This document shows positions 11,987 to 23,356 of a stretch of DNA of 64,000 bases, piece by piece; the first letter of the stretch is position 1; every line of letters begins with the position of its first letter. The DNA is taken from positions 38,763,511 to 38,827,510 of the forward strand of contig CM064424.1 in NCBI GenBank assembly GCA_032690845.1, in the 5' to 3' direction. The stretch comes from Eleusine coracana subsp. coracana (taxonomy: Eukaryota; Streptophyta; Magnoliopsida; Poales; Poaceae). The translations under genes and the position numbers were made by a program. The notes under the pieces were generated by a model. It made no database searches and had not been told where the DNA came from. It saw nothing but the letters and a program-made list of their open reading frames with translations.

Positions 11987-12434
11987 TATATATATATTAT
12001 ATATATATATATTATATTATATAATAGATTTGTTATTTAATTTTTTAAATATTATTTTTTTAGAATAATATATGGAGGTCATCGAAAATGCAATTTAGAG
12101 AGAGGTTAATTAAATTCATCTTACCATCCTACTACCCGCCGATCTAACACATTTCTAACGCTAAGGTGAAGATCAATGCAGACTATTATAGTATAATTTA
12201 AGTGCTTCTTTGTTCTTATCTTTTGTAATTATATGATGCTAAACATGATAGTATTAGCAAATACGGGTCTTTTAGATAATATTTTTTACAGGCCATTTGT
12301 GGCCTTCCAAGCAAAGGCAAGGACACACAATGACACTAAAACTTATATCTCTCTGTATTCCTCTTACCGTGCTCTAATAGATTTTGTCGCTATTCTGAGA
12401 GTCCAACTAGCCCTCCACCAAATAGTTTCATTCT
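11987..12434. other. AT-rich spacer before the Sirevirus LTR
   Basis: TA-rich at 11987-12030, then unremarkable noncoding sequence. The five bases before the LTR (ATTCT, 12430-12434) would be one half of its target duplication; the partner is lost. Confidence 0.5.
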
Positions 12435-12766
12435 TGAAAGTGCATCTAGGCCCCTAATTTTATTTTGGTAATTGGCGTCAATACAATTAAGAATAGACTA
12501 AGGTTTTCATTGAGTATGTGTGTAGATGACTATCTCTATTGATGAATGAAATGCATTGAAAAAAAAAGAAAAGAAGATGGTCAATTTGCCTCTAATTGAA
12601 AGTCCATTTTTTACTCACGAAAAGAAGGATGAATGATGTTTTTATTTCTAATCTTGAGCATAGGTAAACCGTACTATTAAGAGGGGTATAATTTATAAAT
12701 TTGGTAAAGTCAAATGCTTAATCTTTCCAAAATACCAATTCTGTCGTCCTCTGTTTTTCCCTTTAT

Positions 12767-13183
12767 CGGCAGTGCCGGTGGTCCTCACCGGCAGTGCCGG
12801 TCATTCCTCATAGAGGCGCTGTGATATCCAGACCTTCTTTGGCGTCTGTCTTGCCAGCACCGGCAGTGCCGATGGGGCTCATCGGCAGTGCCGCCCTATT
12901 CCCCCAGAGAAGAGTGTTTCCTCTGTCTCTCTGGCTGTAGCTCACTGGTAGTGCCGGTCCCCTCTCCACAGAGAACTATCCGCTCTGGCTCTCTGACTGT
13001 CAGAGATCGGCAATGTCGGTCCTCGGGATCGGCAGTACCGGTCAAGTTTGCTAGAGACCATTTGTCTTCTCTGTGGCTACCTCACCGGCAGTGCCGATGC
13101 CCTGATCGGTAGTGCCGGTGCGGGTCGATTCCTTGTCTGTAGATCTATGACAGTGTGTCAGAAACCCTACCGGCAGTACCGGT
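12767..13183 (+). promoter_or_regulatory. Paired CGGCAGTGCCG dyad boxes in U3
   Basis: Near-palindromic boxes at 12767, 12789, 12861, 12883, about 12945, 13008, 13030, 13086, 13107 and 13171. They come in pairs with starts 22, 22, 22 and 21 bp apart. They lie just upstream of the TATA box at 13227. Sirevirus LTRs are known for repeated palindromic motifs in this position, thought to be cis-regulatory. Binding protein unknown. Confidence 0.85.
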
Positions 13184-13226
13184 GTGGGGTGTCCAGACAG
13201 GCCAACGGCTCTTTTTGAGCCCTTTG

Positions 13227-13234
13227 TATAAAAG
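13227..13234 (+). promoter_or_regulatory. LTR TATA box
   Basis: TATAAAAG follows the box cluster and precedes a likely U3/R boundary some 30 bp downstream. It is the best core promoter candidate in the LTR. Confidence 0.7.
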
Positions 13235-13888
13235 AGACACACCCCCTTTCGGGGACACTACTAGGAACCCGAAAATCACTTTGCACTTTTGAGCTCCACT
13301 CTCCTCACTCTCCCTCTCCAAGTCCAAGCTTCATTCCTTGAGCTAGGGTTTGAGTGAGCCATTGTTTCCTAGTGAAAAGAGCATCATTCCACTCTTGAGC
13401 ATTCGATTTAACCATCTTTGTGATTTGTGCTTGTTACTCTTGGAGCTTTGCTCCTAGACGGTTAGCGGTGTCCGTAGAGCTCCCAACTTGTGTGGTGACA
13501 CCTCGGGAAGTTTGTGTTACCCTCTCGCAAGGGAATTGATAGTGAAAAACTTGAGATTGATCTTTGTGGTCGCTTAAGTGAGAAAAGGGTTGAAAGAGAC
13601 CCGACCCTTTATGGACTTCTCAACGGAGACGTAAGGTTCTTTGTGAGTCCGAACTTCGGTAACAAATCTTGTGTCTCTGTGTGCTCTCTTATTTACTTAT
13701 TGTTCTTTTAATCTACACCTAGGGCTTACACTCATACTTGTTATATTTGCTAGTTCTATTCATATAGCTCTTGTTTTATTATTCAGTTTTATCATTAGTG
13801 TTTCTCTCTACTACTGTTGTAACAACTTGTCTACTTAGTAACTACGGAACCACTTAAACTTATATCTTATACGCCTTCTGTTAGCTCA

Positions 13889-13956
13889 TCGGCACTGCCG
13901 ATCCAGCATCAGCAGTGGCTATTGGCACTACCGATCCACCTCACCGGCACTGCCGG
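13889..13956 (+). promoter_or_regulatory. Inverted-orientation dyad boxes near LTR 3' end
   Basis: Boxes of the form CGGCACTGCCG, the reverse complement of the U3 boxes, at about 13890, 13911, 13922 and 13944, with 21-22 bp steps in each pair. They lie in R/U5, downstream of the promoter, so the LTR has convergent sets. Confidence 0.7.
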
Positions 13957-14042
13957 TCAGATTGATAAAATTATTGAAGTCTAATTTTGTAGGATTTTTA
14001 GATTTGCCTATTCACCCCCCCCCCCTCTAGGCAACTTTCAAT

Positions 14043-14054
14043 TGGTATCAGAGC
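14043..14054 (+). other. Primer binding site (initiator tRNA-Met)
   Basis: TGGTATCAGAGC starts two bases after the LTR. It is complementary to the 3' end of plant initiator tRNA-Met, the usual primer for Copia elements. Confidence 0.9.
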
Positions 14055-14138
14055 AAGGATCTTCTAAAAATCTTAACCGCTTGAAGATTAAATATATCAA
14101 ATTCGGGAGAAGAACCAACTACCGCTCTCTCAATCAAA

Positions 14139-16361
14139 GATGGTGCTAGCGGTACTCATGATGGAGATGATGTAGTTGGAAGACATGATGCTCAACCAAG
14201 AACCTACAACAATGTCATGTTTGATTATGAAGATCTCAAAGAGGATCGTATTGGGCAAGGGTCCGGTAGGCTTCTGTACTTTGATGCACAATTTTATGAC
14301 CATTGAAAAATGCAAGATGATGATGTACTTGAAATCTATGAGTCCGCATGTTGCAAGCATAACCGAGAATGGTTTCTTGTGAGAAAATAGAGATAATCCA
14401 ACTCGAAATGATCAACTCAACATCCATCACAATGCCATGGCGGCTAGTGCAATTGTTTCCGCACTTAGTGCCACCAAATATGACAAAATAGCCAGAATCA
14501 AGAATGCCAACCAATTGTGGAGAAAGCTTGAGGTTATCTATAAGGGTATTGATTCCGTGAAAGATGCAAGGCTTGAAGAATTGCAAAATAAGTTCAACTT
14601 GTTCATCATGGGTCTAGGAGAAGGCCCAAAAGAAGTTCATGATAGGCTCTTGAGAATTGTGAATCAAAGAAGAGCACTTGGAGCTAGAATGTCCGACTTG
14701 GATATCAACAAGAGACTATTACAAGCATTGAGACCATGAAATTGTAACATTTGCTCAAACATTAGAGAGAAGGACAATTTCAAAACCTTCTCCACCGATG
14801 AGGTACTTGGGAAGCTTCTATCCCAAAAACAACAAAATGATCAAGCCAACAAGATAAATGCGTTGATCAAGCAAATTACGAAAGCAAATGGTGACAAGAG
14901 TGATGTGGCACTCAATGCCACAAGTGAAAAGAAGAACAAAGTGGTTGATTCTAGTAGTGAAGATAGTGATGATGAGATGCCTTGCTTGTAAGGAGATTCA
15001 AGTCATTCCTCAAGAAGGATAGTTACAAGAAGAAAAGTTTCGACAAGGGCAAAGCAAGAAGGTCAAAAAGGACTTGATATGAATATGGTGATGAAGGACA
15101 TTTCATTGCGGAATGTCCAAAGAAGAAGAACAACGATGAAAGAAGAAAAGACAAGCATCATAAGAAAAACAAGACATACAAGAAGCATAGAAGAGGTGAA
15201 GCTCATATTGGTCAAGAATGGAATTCCGATGATTCATCCTCCTCATCCTCCTCCTCCTCCGAATCCGACTCGGATAAGGGAGGGATTGCCTCACTTGCCA
15301 TTGGCGTTACTCCCACCAACACCTCACTATTTGGGAGCTTGAGTGATGATGATGACAACACTCACAAGTGTCTAATGGCAAGAGGATCGAAGGTAACAAA
15401 ATCTAAACACAAACGTTCCTCTTATGCTAGTAGTAGTGATGATGATGATGATGATGATGTTGCAAGTGCTTCACTTCCTAAAATGCTTGAATTCATGCAA
15501 TTGCTTGAGAAACAAAAGGAAGAAAATGATAGACAAGAGGATCTTCTTGAAAAATAGGAAGACTTGCTTAATCTTGAAAAGAAAAGAAACATTGAACTAG
15601 AGAAGCTTCTAGAAGTTGAAAGAAATAAAAATGAAGAATTAACCTTGTCTATCACTAAAATTGAGAATACTTGTGAAAATGTTAAAAGTACTAAAGATAA
15701 ACTTCAAGATAAATATGAGGATTTGGAAAGGACTTATAAGTCCCTTGAAGAACAATACAAAATTCTTTCAACCTTCACATCCACTTCCACCAACAACTCT
15801 CATGCTTCCACTAGCAAAGTATGTGATAGGTGCTATAACATTGATGTTGATACTTATGCTACTAATGTAAAATTGATTGATGATTTGAACAAGCAAGTGA
15901 GGGCTCTTGAAAGCAAGATACAACATGGGAAGAATGTTGTTGACAATGAAAAGGCAAAGTATGCAAGATGTGCATACGCATACACTAGAATGCCCCATGT
16001 CATGGATGGCATTGGCTATGTTGAGGGTGCCAAGCACAATGCACGGGAGAACAAGAATGGGAAGGAATTCCTTAAGTTCACCAAGGAAGGATCTTATCAA
16101 AAGAAGCAAGCCAATAACATGAACACTAACCATTCTTCTTTTGCTAATGATTCTCATGTTAATGTGCCTAATCCTACATGTGCACTCTTTCATGACTTTG
16201 ATGCTTCATATGTGCTTATGAGAAATGTGCATGGTCATGTGTATGCCAAATATGTTGGGCCACGCAACAAGAGGCCAAAGGCTTGTGTGTGGGTGCCCAA
16301 AGTACTTGTGACTAATGTGAAAGGACCCAAGCAAATTTGGGTACCTAAAAACAAAGCTTAA
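14139..16361 (+). pseudogene. Sirevirus gag, degenerate
   Basis: The Gag nucleocapsid precursor, broken by many stops and frameshifts. In order: an N-terminal remnant (14176-14382); a UBN2-type Copia gag domain (14437-14739, containing YDKIARIKNANQLWRKLEVI); a zinc-knuckle remnant at about 15083-15127 ending GHFIAECPKKK, in which one Cys codon reads TGA and another TAT; an acidic/Ser-rich stretch; a long coiled coil (about 15564-15960, LEKKRNIELEKLLEVERNK); and a basic C-terminus ending GPKQIWVPKNKA. A large Gag with a coiled coil after the knuckle is a Sirevirus trait. Not functional. Confidence 0.85.
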
Positions 16362-16369
16362 CTTGTTTT

Positions 16370-17864
16370 GTAGGACTATGTCTCCGGAGGGTCAAGTTGG
16401 GTAATTGATAGTGGATGTATTAATCATATGACCGGAGACAAAAAGATGTTCAAGTCATTTGAGCTAAGTCACATCAATAATGAGTACATCACGTTTGGTG
16501 ACAATGGAACGGGACAAGTACTAGGTTATGGTAAAGTCCCTCTCACTCCCTCGTATTCACTTTCCAAGGTTATGCTTGTTTATCACGTTGACTTTAATCT
16601 TTTGTCCATTTCACAATTTTGTAAAATGGGCTATGATTGCTTGTTCAATGAATGTGGTGTGACCATCTATAAGAGGAGTGATGGCTCGGTTGCTTTTAAG
16701 GGTGTGCTTAAAGGAAAGCTTTATGTTGTGGATTTCTCCATGGATGAAGCTAGACTTGGTACATGCTTATTAGCAAAGTCCAACATGGGGTGGTTGTGGC
16801 ATAGAAGGCTTGCCCATGTTGGTATGAGAAATCTTCACAAAATCCAAAAGGGCGGCCACATCATAGGACTAACCAATGTTTGTTTTGAGAAAGATAGAAT
16901 TTGTAGTGCATGTCAAGCGGGAAAATAAGTTGGAGCATCACACCCCGCGAAGAATGTGATGACCACCACAAGGCCATTGGAGATGTTGCACATGGACCTC
17001 TTCGGACCCGTCTCCTACATAAGCATTGGTGGTAACAAATATGATCTTGTTATTGTTGATGATTTTTCTCGCTTCACGTGGGTGTTCTTTTTGCATGATA
17101 AAGGTGAAGTGAAAGATGTGCACAAGACGTTCATGAGGAGAGCACAAAATGAATATGAAGTGAAGATCAAGAAGATAAGAAGTGACAATGGCACCGAGTT
17201 CAAGAACACTCAAGTTTAAGAGTACCTTGATGAAGAAGGAATCAAGCATGAATTTTCGGCACCCTACTCCCCTCAACAAAATGGGGTGGCCAAAAGAAAG
17301 AACCGTACACTCATTGAGATGGCAAGAACAATGCTTGATGAATACAAGACGTCCGACCATTTTTGGGCCGAAGCCATCAACACCGCATGCCATGCCTCCA
17401 ACCGGTTATATCTCCACCAACTCTTGAAGAAAACACCATATGAGCTACTAACCGGTAACAAGCCTAATATTTCCTACTTTTGTGTCTTTGGGAGCAAGTG
17501 TTTTATGCTAAACAAGAAACCCAAGACCTCAAAGTTTGCTCCAAAAGTTGATGAAGGTTTCTTGCTTGGTTATGGATCAAATGTTCATGCCTATCGTGTG
17601 TTCAACAAAACCACTGGTTGTGTTGAAATTTCACGTGACGTGACATTTGATGAATCTAATGGCTCTCAAGAGGAGCAAGTTGCTATTGATGATGTAGATA
17701 ATGAAGCTCCTAGAAATGCAATAAAAAGGATGGTCATTGGTGATGTGAGACCACAAGAAACATCAAGTGTTGAAAGTCAACCCTCTCCCTTAAGACAAAA
17801 TCAACATCATAAAAATGAAGAAATCAATCATGCAAGTGGTCAAGATCAAGATGTTGGGGATCAT
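16370..17864 (+). pseudogene. Sirevirus pol 5' half: protease and integrase
   Basis: The protease active site reads WVIDSGCINHMTGD near 16400. Integrase begins with HRRLAHVGMRNLHKI. Its catalytic core has HMDLFGPV (first Asp, about 16992), RSDNGTEF (second Asp, about 17180) and a third-acidic-residue region reading QQNGVAKRKNRTL, where Glu would normally follow V-A or V-V, so the third catalytic residue appears to be Lys or missing. There are in-frame stops at 16928 and 17217. The frame runs through ASNRLYLHQLLKKTPYELLT to 17864, where the solo LTR interrupts it. Confidence 0.85.
17860..17864 (+). repeat. Target site duplication, left copy (ATCAT)
   Basis: ATCAT directly before the LTR start TGAAAG; the same five bases follow its end at 19838-19842. 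Confidence 0.8.
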
Positions 17865-19837
17865 TGAAAGGACCGAGTGACCGAGAGGGGAGGTGAATCG
17901 GGAACTCGCACTATGTAACAAATTCGCCAATTACTAAAACCGGACACTCAATCAACTCCTATAGCAATTCTAGTGGTGATCACACTAGCAAGATAAAAGC
18001 CCTATGAAAGGAACAACAACCTAGGCATACTAGCGGATCACTCAAGTTAATACAACTCCTATGCAAGCTAGTTACCAAACATACGCGGAAGCAAACAACT
18101 AGCTAGCAAGGCATTCTACTCAAGCATAGCTACTAGATCAACAAGCATATAGAAAGCATACATGCATGAGTAGCACAATACATAGTAGGGTGATCAATCA
18201 AGCCAAGCAACTCCTAGATATGCTAGTGATCAGGTATAAAGGCTAAGCACTACTAGCAAGTAAAGAAGCCTATTCATGCAATTCTACAAGGTAGTCAACT
18301 AGAGCAAGATAAGCACACAAGCATGAATAGCACGGTATGTAAATGCGGAAGGTAATGCATCAAAGTAAGGAGTAGAGTAAGAGATGGCTCATAATTTTTC
18401 CCAAGGTCTCGAAAGGATGGCGCCTTCCCCTACTCCTCGTTGGACCACTCTCGCCGGAGTCCCGGTCCCTCCCGCCACCAAGTGGAGTTCTCGCCCACGA
18501 GCCTGCAATCACTCCTCGAGTGAAGACATGGTGTGCGTCACCGCTGCACAAAGCACAAGCTAGCCTCCCTCGAGAACTGGTCGTACTCCCCAAGCCGGCA
18601 TGGGCGCTCACTATTGATGCCCCTTCCAACGACGGGCTCAAACCGTGTACAAACTTGTGACGGCATTCATAACCAATCATGATAGGCTCGATCACCGACA
18701 CCTAACCGGTCTAGGTCTCACTATAGACCAAGAGTAACAACCTAGATCACACCCTCAAGGACACCCTAGCCTTACATGTGCAAGGTAGCTCCTTGTTACT
18801 CTCACTAGCACTCTCAAGATATCCAATATCCTCTTCTAGTGCTCTCCTCTTTTCCTCTTGGACCTTACCAAATGCTCTCAGGTATTCCACTGGCCAAGAG
18901 TGGTCACAAAGACCTCAGCAACGAAGTTATATAGGCTCCCAACCTCAAACTAGCCGTTGCTCCACGAAATTAGCTTTCTAGGCCTACTAACCGTACAGTC
19001 TGGTTAGTACCTGACCGGACCGTCCAGTCACTTCAATCCCAAGCCTAACGGCTCTACCCACTACTGAACTCCTGCTGACCGGACTGTTCGGTCACTAGAT
19101 CGGACCGTCCGGTCCACTTTCTCTCTCTAGTCCAGGAGCCTCCGTGAAATGCACCTCTTCTGCCAACCCTGCACCTGTACTAATCGGACCGTCCAGTCAC
19201 TTCAATCCCAAGCCCAACGGCTCTACCCACTGCTGAACTCCTGCTGACCGGACTGTTCGATCACTGGACCGGACCGTCCGGTCCACTTTCTCTCTCTAGT
19301 CCAGGAGCCTCCGTGAAATGCACCTCTTCTGCCGTCCCTGCACCTGTACTGACCGGACCGTCCGGTCAGTAGACCGGACCGTCCGGTCTGTACAGACTTA
19401 CCTGTTGACAGACTCCTACTTCTTCGCGCTAAGTCCCGGACAATCTCCACATAGTGACCGTATAGTCCGGTCTCCACTGACCCATCTGTCCGGTCTCTAT
19501 GTCCAGAAGCTGAAACTCATCGTCCTCGCTTGACTTGGTTTCCCGGCTTCTCCGAACAGCTCCTTGGCTTCTCTACTGTCACCTAGTGCCTGTGATTTCA
19601 CCGAGCAACCTTGCACATCACGGACTAGACATGACCTAAGAGAATGACCTAGACCCCCTTGATAGTCCGGTTTTTCCTATGGACTCAAAGCCCTAATAAC
19701 TACTCAAGTGTACCAAACACTTGCACCATAGCTTGTTCTCCGCTTTGATCCATCTCCATCAACCATTGGACTCTATCAAGTTCATAAGCCTCCATGCTTG
19801 CGGTCATTGTCATCAATCGCCAAGGACACCATAGACA
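17865..19837 (-). mobile_element. Solo LTR of another Sirevirus-like element, inserted in pol
   Basis: 1973 bp, TGAAAG...AGACA on the plus strand, TGTCTATGG...CCTTTCA on the minus. It is flanked by ATCAT on both sides and has no internal coding sequence, PBS or second LTR. Deleting it with one ATCAT joins pol again (codons for D-H then H-K-I-E). Orientation is minus because the TTTCA end and the TATA box (about 18924-18933) read that way. Solo LTRs arise by recombination between the two LTRs of a full element. Confidence 0.85.
18991..19395 (-). promoter_or_regulatory. Paired CGGACCGTCCG boxes and 170-bp tandem duplication in solo LTR U3
   Basis: Near-palindromic boxes at about 18991, 19015, 19080, 19101, 19249, 19270, 19354 and 19375; the three clean pairs step by exactly 21 bp, the first by 24. 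A segment beginning near 19011 is repeated from 19181 (period 170 bp), which duplicates a pair. On the minus strand all boxes lie upstream of the TATA box at about 18930, the same layout as in the 12435-14040 LTR though the box sequence differs. Confidence 0.8.
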
Positions 19838-19842
19838 ATCAT
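19838..19842 (+). repeat. Target site duplication, right copy (ATCAT)
   Basis: Matches the left copy at 17860-17864 exactly. Confidence 0.8.
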
Positions 19843-21702
19843 CATAAGATAGAAAGGGTTTACTACACGAACAACACTCGTGTAGATATTAGTCATATTT
19901 CATGTTTGTCATGCATCACCAAAACATCATACCTTGGGGTGACCACAATGGTCATGATCCTTACAATCATGAACAAACATCAAGTGATGATTCTCAAAGA
20001 CATGATCAAGAGATTGATAAAGATGGTGGTCAAGGAAGCTCACATCCACCACACCCAAGAGTGCATCAAAGTGTACAACGTGATCACCCCGTCGAGCAAA
20101 TTCTTGGAGATATTGACAAGGGGGTAATCACTAGATCTTGAGTTAGTAATTTTTGTGAACATTACTCTTTTGTCTCTTCTATGGAGCCATTTAGGGTAGA
20201 ACAAGCACTTGTGGATTCAGATTGGGTGATGGCCATGCAAGAAGAATTGACCAACTTCATAAGAAATGAAGTGTGAACATTGGAGGAAAGGCCAAAGAAC
20301 AAGAATGTTGTGGGCACCAAATGGGTGTTTCGCAACAAACAAAATAAAGATGGTGTTGTGACAAAAAAACAAGGCACGGCTCGTGGCAAAGGGGTATTCA
20401 CAAGTGGAAGGTTTGGATTTTGATGAAACCTATGCCTCCGTAGCAAGGCTTGAATCTATTAGAATATTACTTGCTTTTGCTACTCACCATGATTTTAAGT
20501 TGTACCAAATGGACGTGAAATATGCATTCCTCAATGGGCCAATTAAGGAAGAGGTGTATGGGGAGCAACCACCAGGCTTTGAAGACCCAAAGTATCCTAA
20601 TCATATTTTCAAGCTCCATAAGGCGCTCTATGGGCTCAAGCAAGCTCCAAGAGCATGGTATGAATGCCTTAGAGATTTTCTTATTAAAAAGGGTTTTGTC
20701 ATTGGCAAGGCCGATGCAACCCTCTTCACCAAGCGTTTTGGCAATGATATCTTTGTGTGCCAATTATATGTCGATGACATTATATTTGGTTCTACTAACC
20801 AAAACTTTTGTGATGAGTTTAGCTTTGAGATGTCCATGATGGGGGAGTTTACATACTTTCTAGGCTTCCAAGTGAAGCAACTCAAGGAGGGCACCTTCAT
20901 ATGTCAAGCCAAGTACACTCAAGACTTATTGAAGAAGTTTGACATGGACAAGGCCAAGCCCATCAAAACTCCTATGCCAACAAATGGACACATCGACCTC
21001 AACAAAAAGGACAAACCCGTTGATCAAAAGGTATACCGCTCCATGATAGGCTCTTTGCTTTATCTTTGTGCATCTAGGCCCGATATCATGCTTAGTGTGT
21101 GTTTGTGTGCTCGTTTTCAAGCCGCTCCTATGGAGTGTCATATGGTGGCCATTAAAAGAATCTTGATATATTTGATTCACACACCCAACCTAGGGCTTTG
21201 GTACCCCAAGGGTTCAAAGTTCAACCTATTAGGCTATTCCGATGTGGATTATGCCGGGGATAAGGTAGATAGAAAAAGCACCTTCGGGACATGCCAATTT
21301 TTAGGTAGGTCCCTAGTGTCATGGTCATCCAAGAAACAAAATTCTGTTGCACTTTCCACCGTCGAAGCAGAGTATGTTGCAGCCAGTAGTTGTTGTGCAC
21401 AACTACTTTGGATGAGACAAACTCTAATGGATTACGGTTATAAGTTGAACCGTGTTCCACTCCTATGTGACAATGAGAGTGCCATAAAGCTTGCTTATAA
21501 CCCCGTTGAGCATTCACGCACAAAGCACATAGATATCCGCCACCATTTCTTGAGAGATCATTCAATTAAGGGGGATATAGAAGTTAGTCATGTACGAACC
21601 GAAGATTAACTAGTGGACATTTTCACCAAGCCCTTAGATGAGAAAAGATTTTGCTATCTTAGAAGTGAGCTAAATATCCTTGAGTCTAGCAATGTGGTAT
21701 AG
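19843..21702 (+). pseudogene. Sirevirus pol 3' half: reverse transcriptase and RNase H
   Basis: Continues pol after the solo LTR. A hydrophilic linker (19902-20141) is followed by the RT start (about 20220, WVMAMQEELTNFIRNEVWTL) with two TGA stops and a frameshift in an A-run near 20365. From 20383 a 408-codon frame holds FDETYASVARLESIRILLAF, ALYGLKQAPRAWYECL and the intact catalytic box LYVDDIIFGSTN. RNase H follows with YSDVDYAGDKVDRKSTFGTC and STVEAEYVAASSCCAQLLW. After a TAA at 21607 it ends LVDIFTKPLDEKRFCYLRSEL at 21702. The RT core is intact, but the element is dead overall. Confidence 0.9.
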
Positions 21703-22781
21703 AGGATGTGCACGTCTAAATGGTGATTGTTTTTATCTTTGCAAAAATCTTTGCTTTATGTCAAAAATTCTCTTATTTTTTGTTATTGGTGTTGCCTCTT
21801 GATTATTGGATCAAATCTTGTCAAAATATGATCATTGTAATGTATTTTTGATTGTTGGCTGACCATATGATTCAAGATTGCATTTTGTCCATCAAAACTT
21901 GTTTTTGGAACTCTTACTTCTAGCTCTTCAATTCTGGTTTGGTCTGTTCTTTAGTGTATCGGCACTGCCGGTCCCTCCACCAGCACTGCCAGTCAGGCTC
22001 CCAACCGAGCCAGCTTCTATCTAGGAACTTTTGTTCCTCAGGCTGCCCTCATCGGCACTGCCATTGCTCTCCACCGGCACTACTGATGCTCATCACTGGC
22101 ACTGCCGATACGGGCCTGGGCGTTTTGAACTTAACTCCTCCCCCTCACGGGACCGAGTCTAGTTTTCACACAAGTTTCCAACCGCGCCCTCCTCTCTCTC
22201 TATCCCTAACCCTAGTTCCCCCACTCCAAATCCTTACCAAGCTTTGTGGAATCAAGAAGGAAGTGGATCAAGTCAACTCCTAGACCTCATCTCCTCCATC
22301 TCCCTCGGATTTGAAAGATTTTTGAAGGTATTTTTGGAAAATCTCCATCTTTTGAATCTCGCAATGCCCCATATTTTTGCGTAATTTCACTTGATAGAGA
22401 TGTTCATCTAGGAGAAATTTAGTCACCCCTGCAATTTGGTAGAGTTTTAGTGGCTAAATTTTAGTCTTTAGCGGTCTTAGGGTTTCAAACTCCCCTGATC
22501 GGCACTGCCGATGGCCTCCACCAACACTGCCAGTCAGGAGATCCAGAAACCCTAATTGACCATTGCAGCGTCGACTTGGACTAATTGGCACTACCGATGT
22601 CAGTCATCGGCACTGCCGGTTGTGTCAACTAGACAGCAGTTTCTCTCGGGCTACTCTCTGCTTGACCCACCAGCACTGCCGATGGCTCCCACCAGCACTG
22701 CCGATCAGGGCAAACCAGTAGCAGTACAGTTCTATTTTGTTGCAAATTTGTTTAAAACACCACCTCATTTATTCTTAACAG
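21703..22781 (+). promoter_or_regulatory. Pol-ORF3 spacer with CGGCACTGCCG pairs
   Basis: No coding sequence. Two clusters (about 21957-22110 and 22499-22705) of CGGCACTGCCG-type boxes, mostly in pairs about 21 bp apart. They match the 13889-13956 boxes and are the reverse complement of the U3 set. This suggests that LTR-like or promoter-like sequence was placed before ORF3, perhaps to drive it separately. Confidence 0.6.
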
Positions 22782-23336
22782 ATGCCTGGTGGCAAGCGTC
22801 AGAGGCATCCGGGCACTCCTAGTGACTCGGATGCGGACTTCAATCCCAATGACTCTCCCGTTGCTCATCGGGGTGGGGGAGGCAAGCAGGGCCGAGGTGG
22901 AGCTTCCGGCCAACCCACCTCTAGTGGTGTTGGCCTCGGGCGTGGCAAGGGCAAAGGGAAGGCTATTCCTCTGAGGGATCCCACTCCTAGTGAGGATGAG
23001 GAGGAAGAATCTGATGCAGAGGAAGAGGAAGAGGAGGATGAACAGCAGGAGGAGGAGGAGGATAGTGATGATGTAGGTGAGGAGTATGGGGATGAGGTTG
23101 TTCATGAGCCTATCCATGGACCAATGCGCTCCTCCGTCACCTATCAGTTGTTAGCTCCACAGGTGGATGATCAGTTCCGTATTCTAGTGGCTCCATCCAG
23201 GAATGAGATGAGAGTGTACGTTCATAGAAACCCTTGGATCGAGCCCAAGCACCCGGGTGTCTCCGATGTTAGATTTTGGGACATGACTGAGGTTGCATGG
23301 TACAAGAACATTCTGAAGAAAGAGTTGCACCCATGA
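22782..23336 (+). pseudogene. Sirevirus third ORF, N-terminal part
   Basis: 184 codons beginning MPGGKRQRHPGTPSDSDADF. It has a Gly-rich basic stretch, then a long acidic run (about residues 68-100, almost all Glu/Asp), then FRILVAPSRNEMRVYVHRNP. A stop at 23334 and a change of frame separate it from the next part. The position downstream of pol matches the additional ORF of some Sireviruses (called env-like in the literature). I see no signal peptide or membrane helix here, so an envelope role is not supported. Confidence 0.55.
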
Positions 23337-23356
23337 AGTGCATTGACTAGGATAGG

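Larger units (their letters stand above)
12435..14040 (+). repeat. 5' LTR of Sirevirus-like Copia element
   Basis: A 1606-bp LTR starting TGAAAGTGCATCTAGGCCCC and ending CTCTAGGCAACTTTCA, so the ends are mutually inverted (TGAAAG/CTTTCA). It is followed two bases later by a PBS. The start sequence is one I recognise from grass Sirevirus LTRs. U3 carries paired palindromic boxes and a TATA box. A C-run (about 14015-14026) lies just before the 3' end, as in related LTRs. Confidence 0.85.

Noticed and set aside
15422..15655. Ser-rich minus-strand frame
   Set aside because: It is the antisense of the acidic/coiled-coil part of gag; the plus strand is the coding strand.
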